Shown: positions 1 to 5,959, counted from the stretch's first letter. The stretch: DNA of 36,344 nt from a virus (IMGVR_UViG_3300031772_000130:1-36344), one strand, 5' to 3'. Made by a program: numbers and translations. The notes: generated from the letters alone by a model not told the origin.

Positions 1-1
1 A

Positions 2-112
2 AATGATGTTTTTTGTGCTGATGTAAATAAAAATAATGAATGCAAAGATTTTACACCTAGTTTGTGGTGTTTGTTCCGTCCTTTTTTAGATTTGTTAGAT
101 AAATTATTTTAA
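2..112 (+). CDS. C-terminal part of a Cys-containing small protein (cut by window start)
   Basis: An open frame enters from the left edge and ends at TAA 110-112, giving 36 residues. It contains a Cys-x8-Cys pair followed by K-D-F-x-P, then a hydrophobic tail rich in Leu and Phe. The complete gene at 2204-2485 has the same Cys-x8-Cys spacing followed by N-D-F-x-P and an aromatic, hydrophobic tail, so I read this as a paralogue missing its 5' end. Function is unknown. Its stop codon overlaps the first bases of the repeated promoter cassette. The match to the 2204 gene is by eye and short. Confidence 0.6.
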   Translation, partial: NDVFCADVNKNNECKDFTPSLWCLFRPFLDLLDKLF

Positions 113-186
113 ATAAAGTGTAAAATATTAAAATATATTTGACATGATATATAAAAAATGATATTATAAAGTATAAGTTAAACAAA
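110..186 (+). promoter_or_regulatory. Promoter cassette, copy 1 of 3
   Basis: A sigma-70-type promoter: TTGACA at 139-144, a 17-base spacer, TATTAT at 162-167. It sits inside a longer block that recurs almost unchanged at 32831-32907 and 35964-36040. The 35 bases up to and including the -35 box are identical in all three copies, and the spacer and downstream GTATAAGTTA word are nearly so. It drives the LRR gene pair. Conservation far beyond the -35 and -10 boxes suggests a shared operator or recent copying. Confidence 0.85.
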
Positions 187-204
187 TAAATGAGGAGATT
201 AGAG

Positions 205-558
205 ATGAGTGATATAACAATAAATATTTTAGATCCAAACTTTGAGAGAGCAATTAGAAGGAGATTAAGAAGATCGGTAGGAGCTATTTATCAAAGTGAA
301 TTAAAAAGAATTAAAGAATTAGATGTGTCTTATTTGGATATTAAAAGTTTACAAGGTTTAGAACATTTTACCAATTTAGAAATTCTTTATTGTGAATATA
401 ATCATCTAACAAGTCTAGACATATCAAAGAATGTTTATTTGAGAATACTTTGGTGTTCAAATAACCAATTAACAAGCCTTGACATATCAAATAATGTTGA
501 TTTGGCTACTCTTGATTGTGATAGGTGTGTAAAACTAATAAAAAAGGACGGTGAATAA
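205..558 (+). CDS. Leucine-rich-repeat protein, copy 1
   Basis: A 117-residue protein. ATG 205 is preferred over the in-frame ATG at 190 because GAGGAG at 192-197 lies 7 bases before it. The N-terminus (I-x-I-L-D-P-N-F-E-R-A-I-R) resembles the cap that precedes LRRs in internalin-like proteins. It is followed by about three LRR units of the L-x-x-L-x-C-x-x-N-x-L-T-S-L-D-I-S type. There is no signal peptide or membrane segment, so it is probably cytoplasmic. The next gene is a diverged tandem copy with the same cap and the same K-L-I...K-D-G-E end. LRRs usually bind proteins; the partner is unknown. It is expressed from the promoter at 139-167. Confidence 0.85.
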   Translation: MSDITINILDPNFERAIRRRLRRSVGAIYQSELKRIKELDVSYLDIKSLQGLEHFTNLEILYCEYNHLTSLDISKNVYLRILWCSNNQLTSLDISNNVDLATLDCDRCVKLIKKDGE

Positions 559-560
559 AA

Positions 561-980
561 ATGAATAAACAAATAATAAGTATACACGATCCTAATTTTG
601 AACAAGCGATTAGAAGGGTGGTAAATAAGCCGTTTGAAAACATTTATCAAAGCGATTTAGAGCAAATTAAAGATTTAGGTGTAAGATGTTTACGTATCAA
701 AAGTTTACAGGGTATAGAATATTTTACTAATTTAGAGGTTCTTGATTGTTCTTTTAACCAATTAACGAACCTAGATGTATCGAAGAATGTTAATCTGGCA
801 AAGCTTTATTGTTCTAATAGCCAGCTAACGAGCCTTGACATATCGAAAAATGTTAATCTAACAACGCTTTATTGTTCTGAAAACCAACTAACGAGTTTGG
901 ATTTATCAAAGAATGTTAAGCTGATAGCGCTTTATTGTAGTAAAGCTATAAAATTGATAAGAAGTAAGGACGGTGAATAA
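561..980 (+). CDS. Leucine-rich-repeat protein, copy 2
   Basis: A 139-residue paralogue of the preceding gene with one more repeat. The cap (residues 1-50) has D-P-N-F-E-Q-A-I-R and I-K-S-L-Q-G-I-E. Four units of about 21 residues follow, with consensus N-L-x-x-L-Y-C-S-x-N-Q-L-T-S-L-D-x-S-K-N-V, a short LRR with Cys at an inward position. Its ribosome-binding site (AAGGACGGTG) is made from the last codons of the upstream gene. The same element closes this gene and serves the next one, a trace of tandem duplication. No secretion signal is visible. Likely an intracellular binding protein; target unknown. Confidence 0.85.
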   Translation: MNKQIISIHDPNFEQAIRRVVNKPFENIYQSDLEQIKDLGVRCLRIKSLQGIEYFTNLEVLDCSFNQLTNLDVSKNVNLAKLYCSNSQLTSLDISKNVNLTTLYCSENQLTSLDLSKNVKLIALYCSKAIKLIRSKDGE

Positions 981-982
981 AA

Positions 983-1408
983 ATGAAATTAAAAGACAAT
1001 ATATGGGCTTATGCTAAAAGATTTGAAAGGTTTTTTCAAACTGGTGAAACTGGGTTTAACTTTTCAGAAAAAGAAAAAAAGTACTTGGAAGAGCAGCGAT
1101 CTATTGCTCGAAAAAAAATAACTGATCCGTCACTAGGTGATGATCATCAAGATCAGTATCGTTTATTTTTTATTAGAGAGGATCTTCATAATGTGTATTC
1201 ATTATTGTTAGATGATTTTATGCTTTTTAAAAATGCTATACTGCTACATCATATCGGTGAAGAGATGAAAAATAGTAAAATAGAATATTATAATGAAGCT
1301 GATCAAAGAGCTTTATTAAATCTCGATGAAAAAGTAGCAAAGACTATTTTAAAAAAGTTGTATTATTATATTAACGCTGGTATTGGTTTTCGTGGATTGG
1401 GGGGCTAG
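983..1408 (+). CDS. Hypothetical protein, 141 aa
   Basis: I do not recognise a family. The protein is charged and mostly helical in appearance, with many Glu and Lys residues, a K-E-K-K-Y-L-E-E stretch near residue 35, and a Gly-rich C-terminus (G-I-G-F-R-G-L-G-G). There is no signal peptide, membrane segment or Cys motif. It starts 3 bases after the LRR gene and uses the AAGGACGGTG site at the end of that gene, so it is co-transcribed and probably translationally coupled with the LRR pair. A functional link to the LRR proteins is inference from position only. Confidence 0.7.
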   Translation: MKLKDNIWAYAKRFERFFQTGETGFNFSEKEKKYLEEQRSIARKKITDPSLGDDHQDQYRLFFIREDLHNVYSLLLDDFMLFKNAILLHHIGEEMKNSKIEYYNEADQRALLNLDEKVAKTILKKLYYYINAGIGFRGLGG

Positions 1409-1409
1409 C

Positions 1410-1643
1410 GTGTGTCCTTTTTGTATATGGCGGCGTGATGAAGATATAAACGATACCACGCTGGATTCTTGTGTATATCATGCTATAAATTGTGATGATT
1501 GTACCTGTATGGTCGATCGTATAACTATGCTACTATTAAATAAGAGTAATAAAACGATAGATCTTGGTGCTATATTACCTAACGCTATGTACAAAAAGTT
1601 TTTCGAAGATAGGAATATAAATTCAGAGGGGGATCTTACATGA
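1410..1643 (+). CDS. Cys-rich small protein (GTG start)
   Basis: A 77-residue protein. GTG 1410 is chosen because a G-rich site (about 1399-1404) stands 5-6 bases before it and the protein then opens with M-C-P-F-C. The Cys pattern is C-P-F-C near the N-terminus and a second set at residues about 24-37 (C-V-Y-H...C-D-D-C-T-C), suitable for binding one or two zinc ions. The start is 1 base after the upstream stop. The family is not recognised. It is the first of a run of Cys-rich phage genes here; a zinc-ribbon DNA-, RNA- or protein-binding role is plausible but unproven. Confidence 0.7.
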   Translation: MCPFCIWRRDEDINDTTLDSCVYHAINCDDCTCMVDRITMLLLNKSNKTIDLGAILPNAMYKKFFEDRNINSEGDLT

Positions 1644-1840
1644 GTGTTAAAAGATATTGTAAACTGCAAAAATATGAGGATGTGCCTTTATGCACTAAGG
1701 ATCTCTGTGCAAAATATAAAGCAAGAAATAAAAGAGCTGGGATTTGTTATTATTCTGAACGCTATCCGTCTTTTAATACAGATGAAGAGGAAAGGCAGGT
1801 ATTAAATGATCGTTATTATGCTAAGGAGGAATGGGAATGA
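1640..1840 (+). CDS. Cys-containing small protein, 66 aa
   Basis: It starts with ATG overlapping the upstream TGA (ATGA), with GAGGGGG about 7 bases before the start. The N-terminal half has Y-C-K...P-L-C-T-K-D-L-C...I-C-Y-Y, four cysteines that could bind a metal. The C-terminal half is acidic and charged (D-E-E-E-R-Q). No membrane segment is seen and I do not recognise the family. Tight overlaps on both sides place it in the same operon as its neighbours. Confidence 0.7.
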   Translation: MSVKRYCKLQKYEDVPLCTKDLCAKYKARNKRAGICYYSERYPSFNTDEEERQVLNDRYYAKEEWE

Positions 1841-2073
1841 TAAATAGTAAAAGAGAACGCGCGTTATTAAAAGTTGGTGGGTTGATACGAAAATATAGTT
1901 TATCTGTTATGGCAAATGTTATAATAGATGTAAACAATCATACTTTTACAAGCAATGATCCTAAAAAGGCGATAATACAACCTGTTTTTTTAGATGCAGT
2001 ATTTATAGAATCTAACATTTTAAAAGGTCGAGATTATGCTAGGGAGGAGGGATTACACAGTAGTAAATGCTGA
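1837..2073 (+). CDS. Hypothetical protein, 78 aa
   Basis: ATG 1837 is preferred to the in-frame ATG at 1831 because AAGGAGGA (1823-1830) directly abuts the latter but has normal spacing to the former. It overlaps the preceding stop (ATGA). The sequence is basic at the N-terminus (S-K-R-E-R-A-L-L-K), then mixed alpha/beta in appearance. No cysteine motif apart from the last residue, no membrane segment, and no recognised family. Confidence 0.65.
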   Translation: MINSKRERALLKVGGLIRKYSLSVMANVIIDVNNHTFTSNDPKKAIIQPVFLDAVFIESNILKGRDYAREEGLHSSKC

Positions 2074-2131
2074 GTTGCGTATGTTTCTTGATTATGCGCT
2101 TTTATATAGGAAAAGAAGAAGAGATGTCTGA
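2036..2131 (+). CDS. Possible very small ORF, 31 aa
   Basis: A short frame from ATG 2036 to TGA 2129-2131 overlaps the end of the upstream gene. It reads like protein in its second half (V-V-N-A-E-L-R-M-F-L-D-Y-A-L-L-Y-R-K-R-R-R), an amphipathic, very basic helix. The strongest Shine-Dalgarno-like sequence (GGGAGGAGGG, 2042-2051) lies inside the frame and has no start codon at the right distance, so either the start is wrong or the gene is decayed. Low confidence. Confidence 0.3.
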   Translation: MLGRRDYTVVNAELRMFLDYALLYRKRRRDV

Positions 2132-2201
2132 AAAGTCTTATAGTTATTTTTTTGATAGAGCTGTTATTAGATTAAAAAAACAATGTTTGGAGGAAGTGTA
2201 A
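2124..2201 (+). CDS. Possible very small ORF, 25 aa
   Basis: ATG 2124 overlaps the stop of the preceding short frame by 8 bases, a typical coupling arrangement. The frame stays open upstream to ATG 2067, so a 44-residue version is possible. The product has an aromatic, basic character (Y-S-Y-F-F-D-R-A-V-I-R-L-K-K-Q) and ends two bases before the next start; its last codons contain the TTGGAGGAAG site of the next gene. It may be a remnant or a leader peptide. Confidence 0.3.
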   Translation: MSEKSYSYFFDRAVIRLKKQCLEEV

Positions 2202-2203
2202 AG

Positions 2204-2485
2204 ATGGTTTTTTGTAATAATTGTAAGTTTGTAAAATCGAGAGAAGGTCTGTCGTTTTATTACAATTTCCATGTGTGTGGATTTGACAAAAAAATAGTAA
2301 AAACTATACAATATGATTATTTCTCAGCTAAATACGTAAAGGAATTTGTAGAATGTGGTATTAAAAATAAAGATAATGATTGTAATGATTTTAAGCCTAA
2401 TTTTAAGTATTTTTTTGGTGCGATTTATAATACTATTTTACTACGTTTTTCAAAAGATATAAAGATAGTCAAAATTATAAAATAA
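2204..2485 (+). CDS. Cys-rich protein with hydrophobic tail
   Basis: A 93-residue protein. ATG 2204 follows GGAGGAAG by about 7 bases. It opens with M-V-F-C-N-N-C-K-F, has a third Cys (H-V-C-G-F) near residue 25, and a Cys-x8-Cys pair near residues 51-60 followed by N-D-F-x-P. This is a zinc-binding pattern. The C-terminal 35 residues are hydrophobic and aromatic and may lie on a membrane. The partial gene at 2-112 shares the C-terminal Cys-x8-Cys and tail layout. The gene that begins at 36338 also starts M-V. Function unknown. Confidence 0.7.
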   Translation: MVFCNNCKFVKSREGLSFYYNFHVCGFDKKIVKTIQYDYFSAKYVKEFVECGIKNKDNDCNDFKPNFKYFFGAIYNTILLRFSKDIKIVKIIK

Positions 2486-2500
2486 AAGGGGGTTATTATT

Positions 2501-2698
2501 ATGTTATATTTATTAAAAGATGTTTTTTGTTGTGTTAAATGTGGGAAAGAATTTGAAGTGTCAGATGATGATTTGGATATTCTTCTTGATCGTGACGGCG
2601 ATTCGTCTGGTGTTTGTAAGAAGTGTAAAAATTGTGGTCGTAGGAATGAAATTTATGTAAAAAAATTAACTCTTGAATTAGATATAAGGGAGGATTAA
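2501..2698 (+). CDS. Zinc-ribbon-like small protein, 65 aa (copy 1)
   Basis: It has a C-V-K-C-G-K-E-F knuckle near residues 12-18 and a second C-K-K-C-K-N-C-G-R-R knuckle near residues 39-48, with an acidic linker between them. This is the usual layout of a small zinc ribbon. The end reads E-I-Y-V-K-K-L-T-L-E-L-D and depends on a run of seven A (2659-2665). A copy at 3299-3495 has six A there and is frameshifted. The strong site AAAGGGGG precedes the start. Function is unknown; small zinc ribbons often bind RNA polymerase, nucleic acid or other proteins. Confidence 0.75.
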   Translation: MLYLLKDVFCCVKCGKEFEVSDDDLDILLDRDGDSSGVCKKCKNCGRRNEIYVKKLTLELDIRED

Positions 2699-2699
2699 A

Positions 2700-3056
2700 A
2701 TGGAATTAAAAAAGATTTGTAGAGGTTCTTATATATTTGGTACTGCCTGCGGTGCGTGTGAACGGTGTTTTGAAGAGGCAAGTCATTTATTAAAATTTTC
2801 TAATAGGGCTAATCTGTCCTTAGATGATAAATATTCTATATATTATTTAAAGGACGATAATCAAGAATCAACAAAATCACCTTTTATTTTAATGTTAGAT
2901 GCTTTGATTATTGACCCATCTTTGACTGATGAAGAAAAAATAAAATACCTAAGAGGAATTGCAGAGCAATTAAACATTAGATGTAAAGGTCTTGAAAACG
3001 GGAAAAGATACGCCGAAAGTATTTTGTATGAAGGTCGAATTCATGGACAGTGGTAA
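2700..3056 (+). CDS. Hypothetical protein, 118 aa (copy 1 of duplicated gene)
   Basis: Residues 1-30 carry C-R-G-S and a C-G-A-C-E-R-C cluster, possibly a metal site. Residues about 34-118 form a domain with S-L-D-D-K-Y-S-I-Y-Y-L-K, P-F-I-L-M-L-D-A-L and I-H-G-Q-W at the end. The gene at 3522-3818 encodes nearly the same second domain but lacks the Cys cluster. At DNA level the two are almost identical across about 170 bases (from about 2796 and 3557). It starts right after the zinc-ribbon gene, with GGGAGG before ATG 2700. Family not recognised. Confidence 0.75.
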   Translation: MELKKICRGSYIFGTACGACERCFEEASHLLKFSNRANLSLDDKYSIYYLKDDNQESTKSPFILMLDALIIDPSLTDEEKIKYLRGIAEQLNIRCKGLENGKRYAESILYEGRIHGQW

Positions 3057-3082
3057 AAACTAAATAAAAAGGAGGTATAAAG

Positions 3083-3283
3083 ATGGTGTGTAAATGTAGT
3101 CATGTCTTGTGTACGAAATGTAAAAAGGAGTTAATTGATGGCACGCAAACATTAGCGACTTTTTTTGCTAATAGTTATGGTTTAAAGGATGATATTTGTG
3201 TCGCTATAAAGTGTCCTGATTGTTCACACAAAAATATTATAAAACTTGATGAAATTACTGTAAAATTAACGGTTATAAAATAA
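3083..3283 (+). CDS. Zinc-ribbon-like small protein, 66 aa
   Basis: It starts after AAGGAGG with normal spacing. The N-terminus has C-K-C-S-H-V-L-C-T-K-C and the second half has C-P-D-C-S-H-K-N-I-I-K-L, followed by a beta-like tail (I-T-V-K-L-T-V-I-K) resembling the end of the 2501 protein. This is consistent with a two-knuckle zinc ribbon. The central stretch contains T-L-A-T-F-F-A-N. Likely a distant paralogue of the flanking zinc-ribbon genes. Function unknown. Confidence 0.7.
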   Translation: MVCKCSHVLCTKCKKELIDGTQTLATFFANSYGLKDDICVAIKCPDCSHKNIIKLDEITVKLTVIK

Positions 3284-3298
3284 AAGGAGGTTATTATT

Positions 3299-3495
3299 AT
3301 GTTATATGAATCTAAAAGTCTTGAATGTGCTGGGTGTGGGGGAAAAATTAAAATATCAGAGGCTGATTTGCAATTTATTCTTGATAACGAGTTATATAAT
3401 GATGATGGGTCAATCGGGAAAATATGCCTTAATTGTGGTTATGAAAATGAAATTTATGTAAAAAATTAACTTTTGAATTGGATGTAAGAGAATAA
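3299..3495 (+). pseudogene. Frameshifted copy of the zinc-ribbon gene
   Basis: ATG 3299 follows AAAAGGAGG and the frame runs to an early TAA at 3467-3469 (56 residues, ending E-I-Y-V-K-N). It keeps the Cys knuckles (C-A-G-C-G-G and C-L-N-C-G-Y). The copy at 2501 reads through here because it has seven A where this gene has six (3460-3465). Restoring one A gives V-K-K-L-T-F-E-L-D-V-R-E and a stop at 3493-3495. Both zinc knuckles survive, so the truncated product could still work. It could also be a slippage-switched gene or a sequencing error in a homopolymer. Confidence 0.7.
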
Positions 3496-3521
3496 AAATA
3501 TAAAATAGAAGGGGATTGTGT

Positions 3522-3818
3522 ATGAGCACAGATTTATCCATAAATATTTTCAATACTTTTTCTAATAGGGCTGATCTGTCCTTAGATGATAAGTATTCTA
3601 TATATTATTTAAAAGCTGATGATCAAGAATCAACAAAATCACCTTTTATTTTAATGTTAGATGCTTTGATTATTGACCCATCTTTGACTGATGAAGAAAA
3701 AATAAAATACCTAAGAGGAATTGCAGAGCAGCTTAATATTAAATGTATAGATCTTAAGAATGAAAAAAAGTACGTCGAAAGTATTTTGTATGATGGTCAA
3801 ATTCATGGACAGTGGTGA
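3522..3818 (+). CDS. Hypothetical protein, 98 aa (copy 2 of duplicated gene)
   Basis: Paralogue of the 2700-3056 product without its Cys-rich N-terminus. ATG 3522 has AGAAGGGG about 7 bases upstream. Residues about 14-98 match the other copy nearly throughout (S-L-D-D-K-Y-S-I-Y-Y-L-K, P-F-I-L-M-L-D-A-L, I-H-G-Q-W). The first 13 residues (S-T-D-L-S-I-N-I-F-N) are unrelated, so the duplication joined a new N-terminus to the same domain. Function unknown. Confidence 0.75.
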   Translation: MSTDLSINIFNTFSNRADLSLDDKYSIYYLKADDQESTKSPFILMLDALIIDPSLTDEEKIKYLRGIAEQLNIKCIDLKNEKKYVESILYDGQIHGQW

Positions 3819-3841
3819 AAACTAAATAAAAGGATGTGGTT

Positions 3842-4075
3842 ATGTTAATAAATAAAGATTTACTTGTATATTTTGCAAGAGAATATTTAAAAAGCAATTT
3901 AAGGTATTGCACAGAACAAGAGCAACTATTGTTTAAAAAAATGTATGTGCATGGAAATTTAGACAAGGGGTTGGATCAAGTAGTGGACACTATGCCAATA
4001 GCACGATTATCTATTGCTGTGCAAGAAGTGGCAAGAATAATTGAAAAAAAGATAAAAGGATTAAAATATGAATAA
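3842..4075 (+). CDS. Hypothetical protein, 77 aa
   Basis: ATG 3842 follows AAAGGATG; an upstream in-frame GTG at 3836 lies too close to that site. The product is mainly helical in appearance and mixed in charge, with F-A-R-E-Y-L-K-S-N-L-R-Y near residue 12 and a C-terminal helix (V-Q-E-V-A-R-I-I-E-K-K-I-K). One Cys, no membrane segment, no recognised family. It overlaps the next gene by 8 bases, so the two are probably coupled. Confidence 0.65.
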   Translation: MLINKDLLVYFAREYLKSNLRYCTEQEQLLFKKMYVHGNLDKGLDQVVDTMPIARLSIAVQEVARIIEKKIKGLKYE

Positions 4076-4271
4076 GGTAGAATCGACAGGGTATAAAAGT
4101 AAAGATAATTTGATAAAGTTTTTAAAGCATTGGGGTGTGTTTACAAAAACTACACGTATAAGAAAAAGTGATCTTGGATTGACAGATAAAGACAAAGTAT
4201 TTAAAGTGCTTAAAGTTAAATCATACAATTGGGGTATATGGTCTGTTTTGGGTAAAAAATCAAATAAATAA
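4068..4271 (+). CDS. Hypothetical protein, 67 aa, likely truncated by a frameshift
   Basis: ATG 4068 overlaps the preceding gene. The product is basic (K-T-T-R-I-R-K-S-D-L-G-L-T-D-K-D-K) and stops at 4269-4271 soon after a run of six A (4254-4259). With five A the frame would continue to TAA 4441-4443 and give about 124 residues. I think the longer protein is the ancestral form. The family is not recognised. See the following feature for the second half. Confidence 0.55.
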   Translation: MNKVESTGYKSKDNLIKFLKHWGVFTKTTRIRKSDLGLTDKDKVFKVLKVKSYNWGIWSVLGKKSNK

Positions 4272-4443
4272 TTTTATCGATTTTATTTTTACCGAATATC
4301 CTAATCATAATAATATTTATTTAGCAGTGAATTGGTCGGATTGTCGCCGTAGACGTGTATATGCAAGAGGTTTAAAGGATCTCGGATTTAAATTTAGTTT
4401 TATACATGGGAGGAAAATTTTAATAAAAAAACTAGGAAAATAA
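4259..4443 (+). pseudogene. Out-of-frame second half of the 4068 gene
   Basis: From the A-run at 4254-4259 the +1 frame is open to TAA 4441-4443 and reads like real protein: F-T-E-Y-P-N-H, Y-L-A-V-N-W-S-D-C-R-R-R-R-V-Y-A-R-G, L-K-D-L-G-F-K-F-S-F and a basic end. There is no ATG. The in-frame GTG at 4327 has no ribosome-binding site, so independent translation is unlikely. Either one A was gained in the run, or the two halves are joined by slippage. Confidence 0.55.
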
Positions 4444-4455
4444 ACTTTTCACTAG
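4432..4455 (+). terminator. Weak inverted repeat at the end of the accessory block
   Basis: CTAGGAAAA, loop TAAAC, then TTTTCACTAG can pair as an AT-rich stem with one bulged A, overlapping the TAA at 4441-4443. There is no T-run after it, so termination is doubtful. It marks the boundary between the accessory genes and the late-operon promoter. Confidence 0.3.
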
Positions 4456-4517
4456 AAAAAATAAATCTATTTCATATAAATAATTAAAAAATAACACTAA
4501 AAACCCTAACATTTATC

Positions 4518-4546
4518 TTGTTTTTTTAAGTTTTTTCGTTTATAAT
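4518..4546 (+). promoter_or_regulatory. Promoter of the head/tail operon
   Basis: TTGTTT at 4518-4523, a 17-base spacer made largely of T-runs, and a perfect TATAAT at 4541-4546. Transcription would begin about 4552-4554, only about ten bases before the ATG at 4564. The leader would then be very short and would contain only part of the AAAGG site. This lies between the accessory genes and the first structural gene, where a late promoter is expected. Confidence 0.7.
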
Positions 4547-4563
4547 ACAAAAAGGTATAAAAA

Positions 4564-5286
4564 ATGGGAAGACCGAAAAAAATAAAAATAGCATTAGATA
4601 AAAAAGAAAAGAAATTATTCATGTCATACATGGATATTAAGAAAATGACACCCTTTCTTGACAGCATAGAACCACCTTTGACAAACAAACAAAGAGCCTT
4701 TGTCTACCATTTCTCAACTAATGGAAATAAAAGACAAGAGGCTCTTTTAAATTCTGGTTACATGGTAGAGAAAATCACATCAAAAGATCCAGTCATAAAA
4801 AGAAAAGCACAAATAACAGCCAATAGCATAGCCTACACTTTACTACATAAAGAAAACGTAGCACAAGCCATAAAACTATTTAATGATAAGTGGATCGAAT
4901 CAAAAAAAGAATCACTAGGATCAACACTAATAGATGCACTATACACGCAAGCTACTTATGATCCGTCAATGTTTTATACGGAGTCCGGTACGCCAAAGTT
5001 TAAAAATTGGAAACAAATCCCAAAGCCTTATCGATGTTGTGTCTTACACCTTGAAACAAAATTCTATGGTAGGGATGCACAGAGAGAAACTATAATTATG
5101 AAATTAGTGGATCGTAATTGGGCGTTAGGAAAATTATTAGAGTTCACAGAGATCATTAAGAATAATAGTATAGCGGCGCTTGGGGATATAAGCGATGAGA
5201 AGATGGCTGTCATACAGGAAATATTTGATAGGGTTTCCCCAGTCCATAGAGCACAAAAAGAAACGATTTCCGATAAATTAAATTAA
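4564..5286 (+). CDS. terS: Terminase small subunit
   Basis: A 240-residue protein. Residues about 40-100 have the family signature P-L-T-N-K-Q-R-A-F-V-Y-H-F...E-A-L-L-N-S-G-Y, a helix-turn-helix-like DNA-recognition region as in Terminase_2-type small subunits. A longer helical C-terminal part follows (L-I-D-A-L-Y-T-Q-A and a Y-D-P-S-M-F motif). The N-terminus is basic (G-R-P-K-K-I-K). It recognises phage DNA for packaging and recruits the large subunit, which here lies three genes downstream. AAAGG precedes ATG 4564. Confidence 0.85.
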   Translation: MGRPKKIKIALDKKEKKLFMSYMDIKKMTPFLDSIEPPLTNKQRAFVYHFSTNGNKRQEALLNSGYMVEKITSKDPVIKRKAQITANSIAYTLLHKENVAQAIKLFNDKWIESKKESLGSTLIDALYTQATYDPSMFYTESGTPKFKNWKQIPKPYRCCVLHLETKFYGRDAQRETIIMKLVDRNWALGKLLEFTEIIKNNSIAALGDISDEKMAVIQEIFDRVSPVHRAQKETISDKLN

Positions 5287-5310
5287 AGCTGAAAGATAAA
5301 AAGATGAAAT

Positions 5311-5335
5311 CGGGGCAAAAATGCAATTTTCCCCG
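5311..5335 (+). other. Hairpin downstream of the terminase small subunit gene
   Basis: CGGGG-C-AAAA, loop ATGCAA, TTTT-CCCCG: a nine-pair stem with one bulged C. No T-run follows, so it is not a classical terminator. Its place next to the small-subunit gene makes it a candidate packaging or regulatory site, but nothing else supports that. Confidence 0.4.
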
Positions 5336-5391
5336 TGCAATCTTGCAGAAATAAATGTGAAAAAGTTGTAAAAACTATAAAAAGGATGGTT

Positions 5392-5568
5392 ATGCATATA
5401 GTGAAAGAGCTGGTTGAAGCTTTTATAATAAGTTTATTTGTTTTTATTTTAGTTTTACTACTAACTTTTTCATTCTCCGTTTTTTGTATTTTTGCAGTAA
5501 GTAAAATAAAAACATATGATATAAAAATTGAAAAGCGTGTTGAAAAAGATAAACCGATTAAGGAGTAA
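5392..5568 (+). CDS. Small single-pass membrane protein, 58 aa
   Basis: ATG 5392 is chosen because AAAAAAGG ends 6 bases before it; ATG 5386 and a distant GTG at 5335 are in the same frame. After an acidic start (V-K-E-L-V-E-A-F) comes one long hydrophobic segment of about 25 residues (I-I-S-L-F-V-F-I-L-V-L-L-L-T-F), then a basic tail (I-E-K-R-V-E-K-D-K-P). Topology is probably N-out with a cytoplasmic tail. The function is not recognised. A membrane protein between terS and virion genes is unusual; an accessory holin or exclusion protein are possibilities only. Confidence 0.65.
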   Translation: MHIVKELVEAFIISLFVFILVLLLTFSFSVFCIFAVSKIKTYDIKIEKRVEKDKPIKE

Positions 5569-5574
5569 ATAAAT

Positions 5575-5940
5575 ATGGCTGTTCTATACATGGATCGAGT
5601 CAACAATTATTCAGATATTTACCAAAGCCGTGACGGTGTAACTTATGAAAAAGCCGAAACACTATCTAGTCCGGCAAATGGCACACCGATTATCTTACCG
5701 CCTGACACTGTAAATGCTACTTTTTCGCTAGTTGTAACAGCTGGTAGTGGTTCAATTCAGGCAACTACAAGTTCTCTTGCTGATGTAGTCGCTGGTACTG
5801 CAAACTGGTACACACACCCATCAGGTACGGTGACTGCTTCTTATGCTGGTGAGTTTGTGCCTAGTGTTAAGGCTGTAAGACAAGTGAACGCAAGCGGCAC
5901 AACAAAGATTGAAGTAACGGCAAGATGTTATAAATTGTAA
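5575..5940 (+). CDS. Putative virion surface protein, 121 aa
   Basis: An all-beta, Ser/Thr/Gly/Ala-rich sequence (A-G-S-G-S-I-Q-A-T-T-S-S-L-A, V-K-A-V-R-Q-V-N-A-S-G-T-T-K-I) with no signal peptide or membrane segment. Composition and length resemble head decoration or fibre-associated phage proteins. It lies between the terminase genes, followed at short distance by another virion-like gene. I assign a structural role from style and context, not from a recognised family. Confidence 0.55.
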   Translation: MAVLYMDRVNNYSDIYQSRDGVTYEKAETLSSPANGTPIILPPDTVNATFSLVVTAGSGSIQATTSSLADVVAGTANWYTHPSGTVTASYAGEFVPSVKAVRQVNASGTTKIEVTARCYKL

Positions 5941-5959
5941 GTTAGGGAGAAAAATATAA

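Larger units (their letters stand above)
2483..3818 (+). repeat. Tandem duplication of a two-gene module
   Basis: Two units, 2483-3056 and about 3277-3818, each begin with the leader AAAATAAAAGG-G/A-GGTTATTATTATG, then encode a zinc-ribbon protein and then the S-L-D-D-K-Y protein. A further zinc-ribbon gene (3083-3283) separates them. The second unit has lost one A in the first gene and the Cys-rich N-terminus in the second. Parts of the second gene remain nearly identical between units, pointing to recent duplication or gene conversion. Confidence 0.8.

Noticed and set aside
5311-5335. Intrinsic terminator after the terminase small subunit gene
   Set aside because: The stem is good but no T-run follows, and the downstream genes have no obvious promoter of their own.
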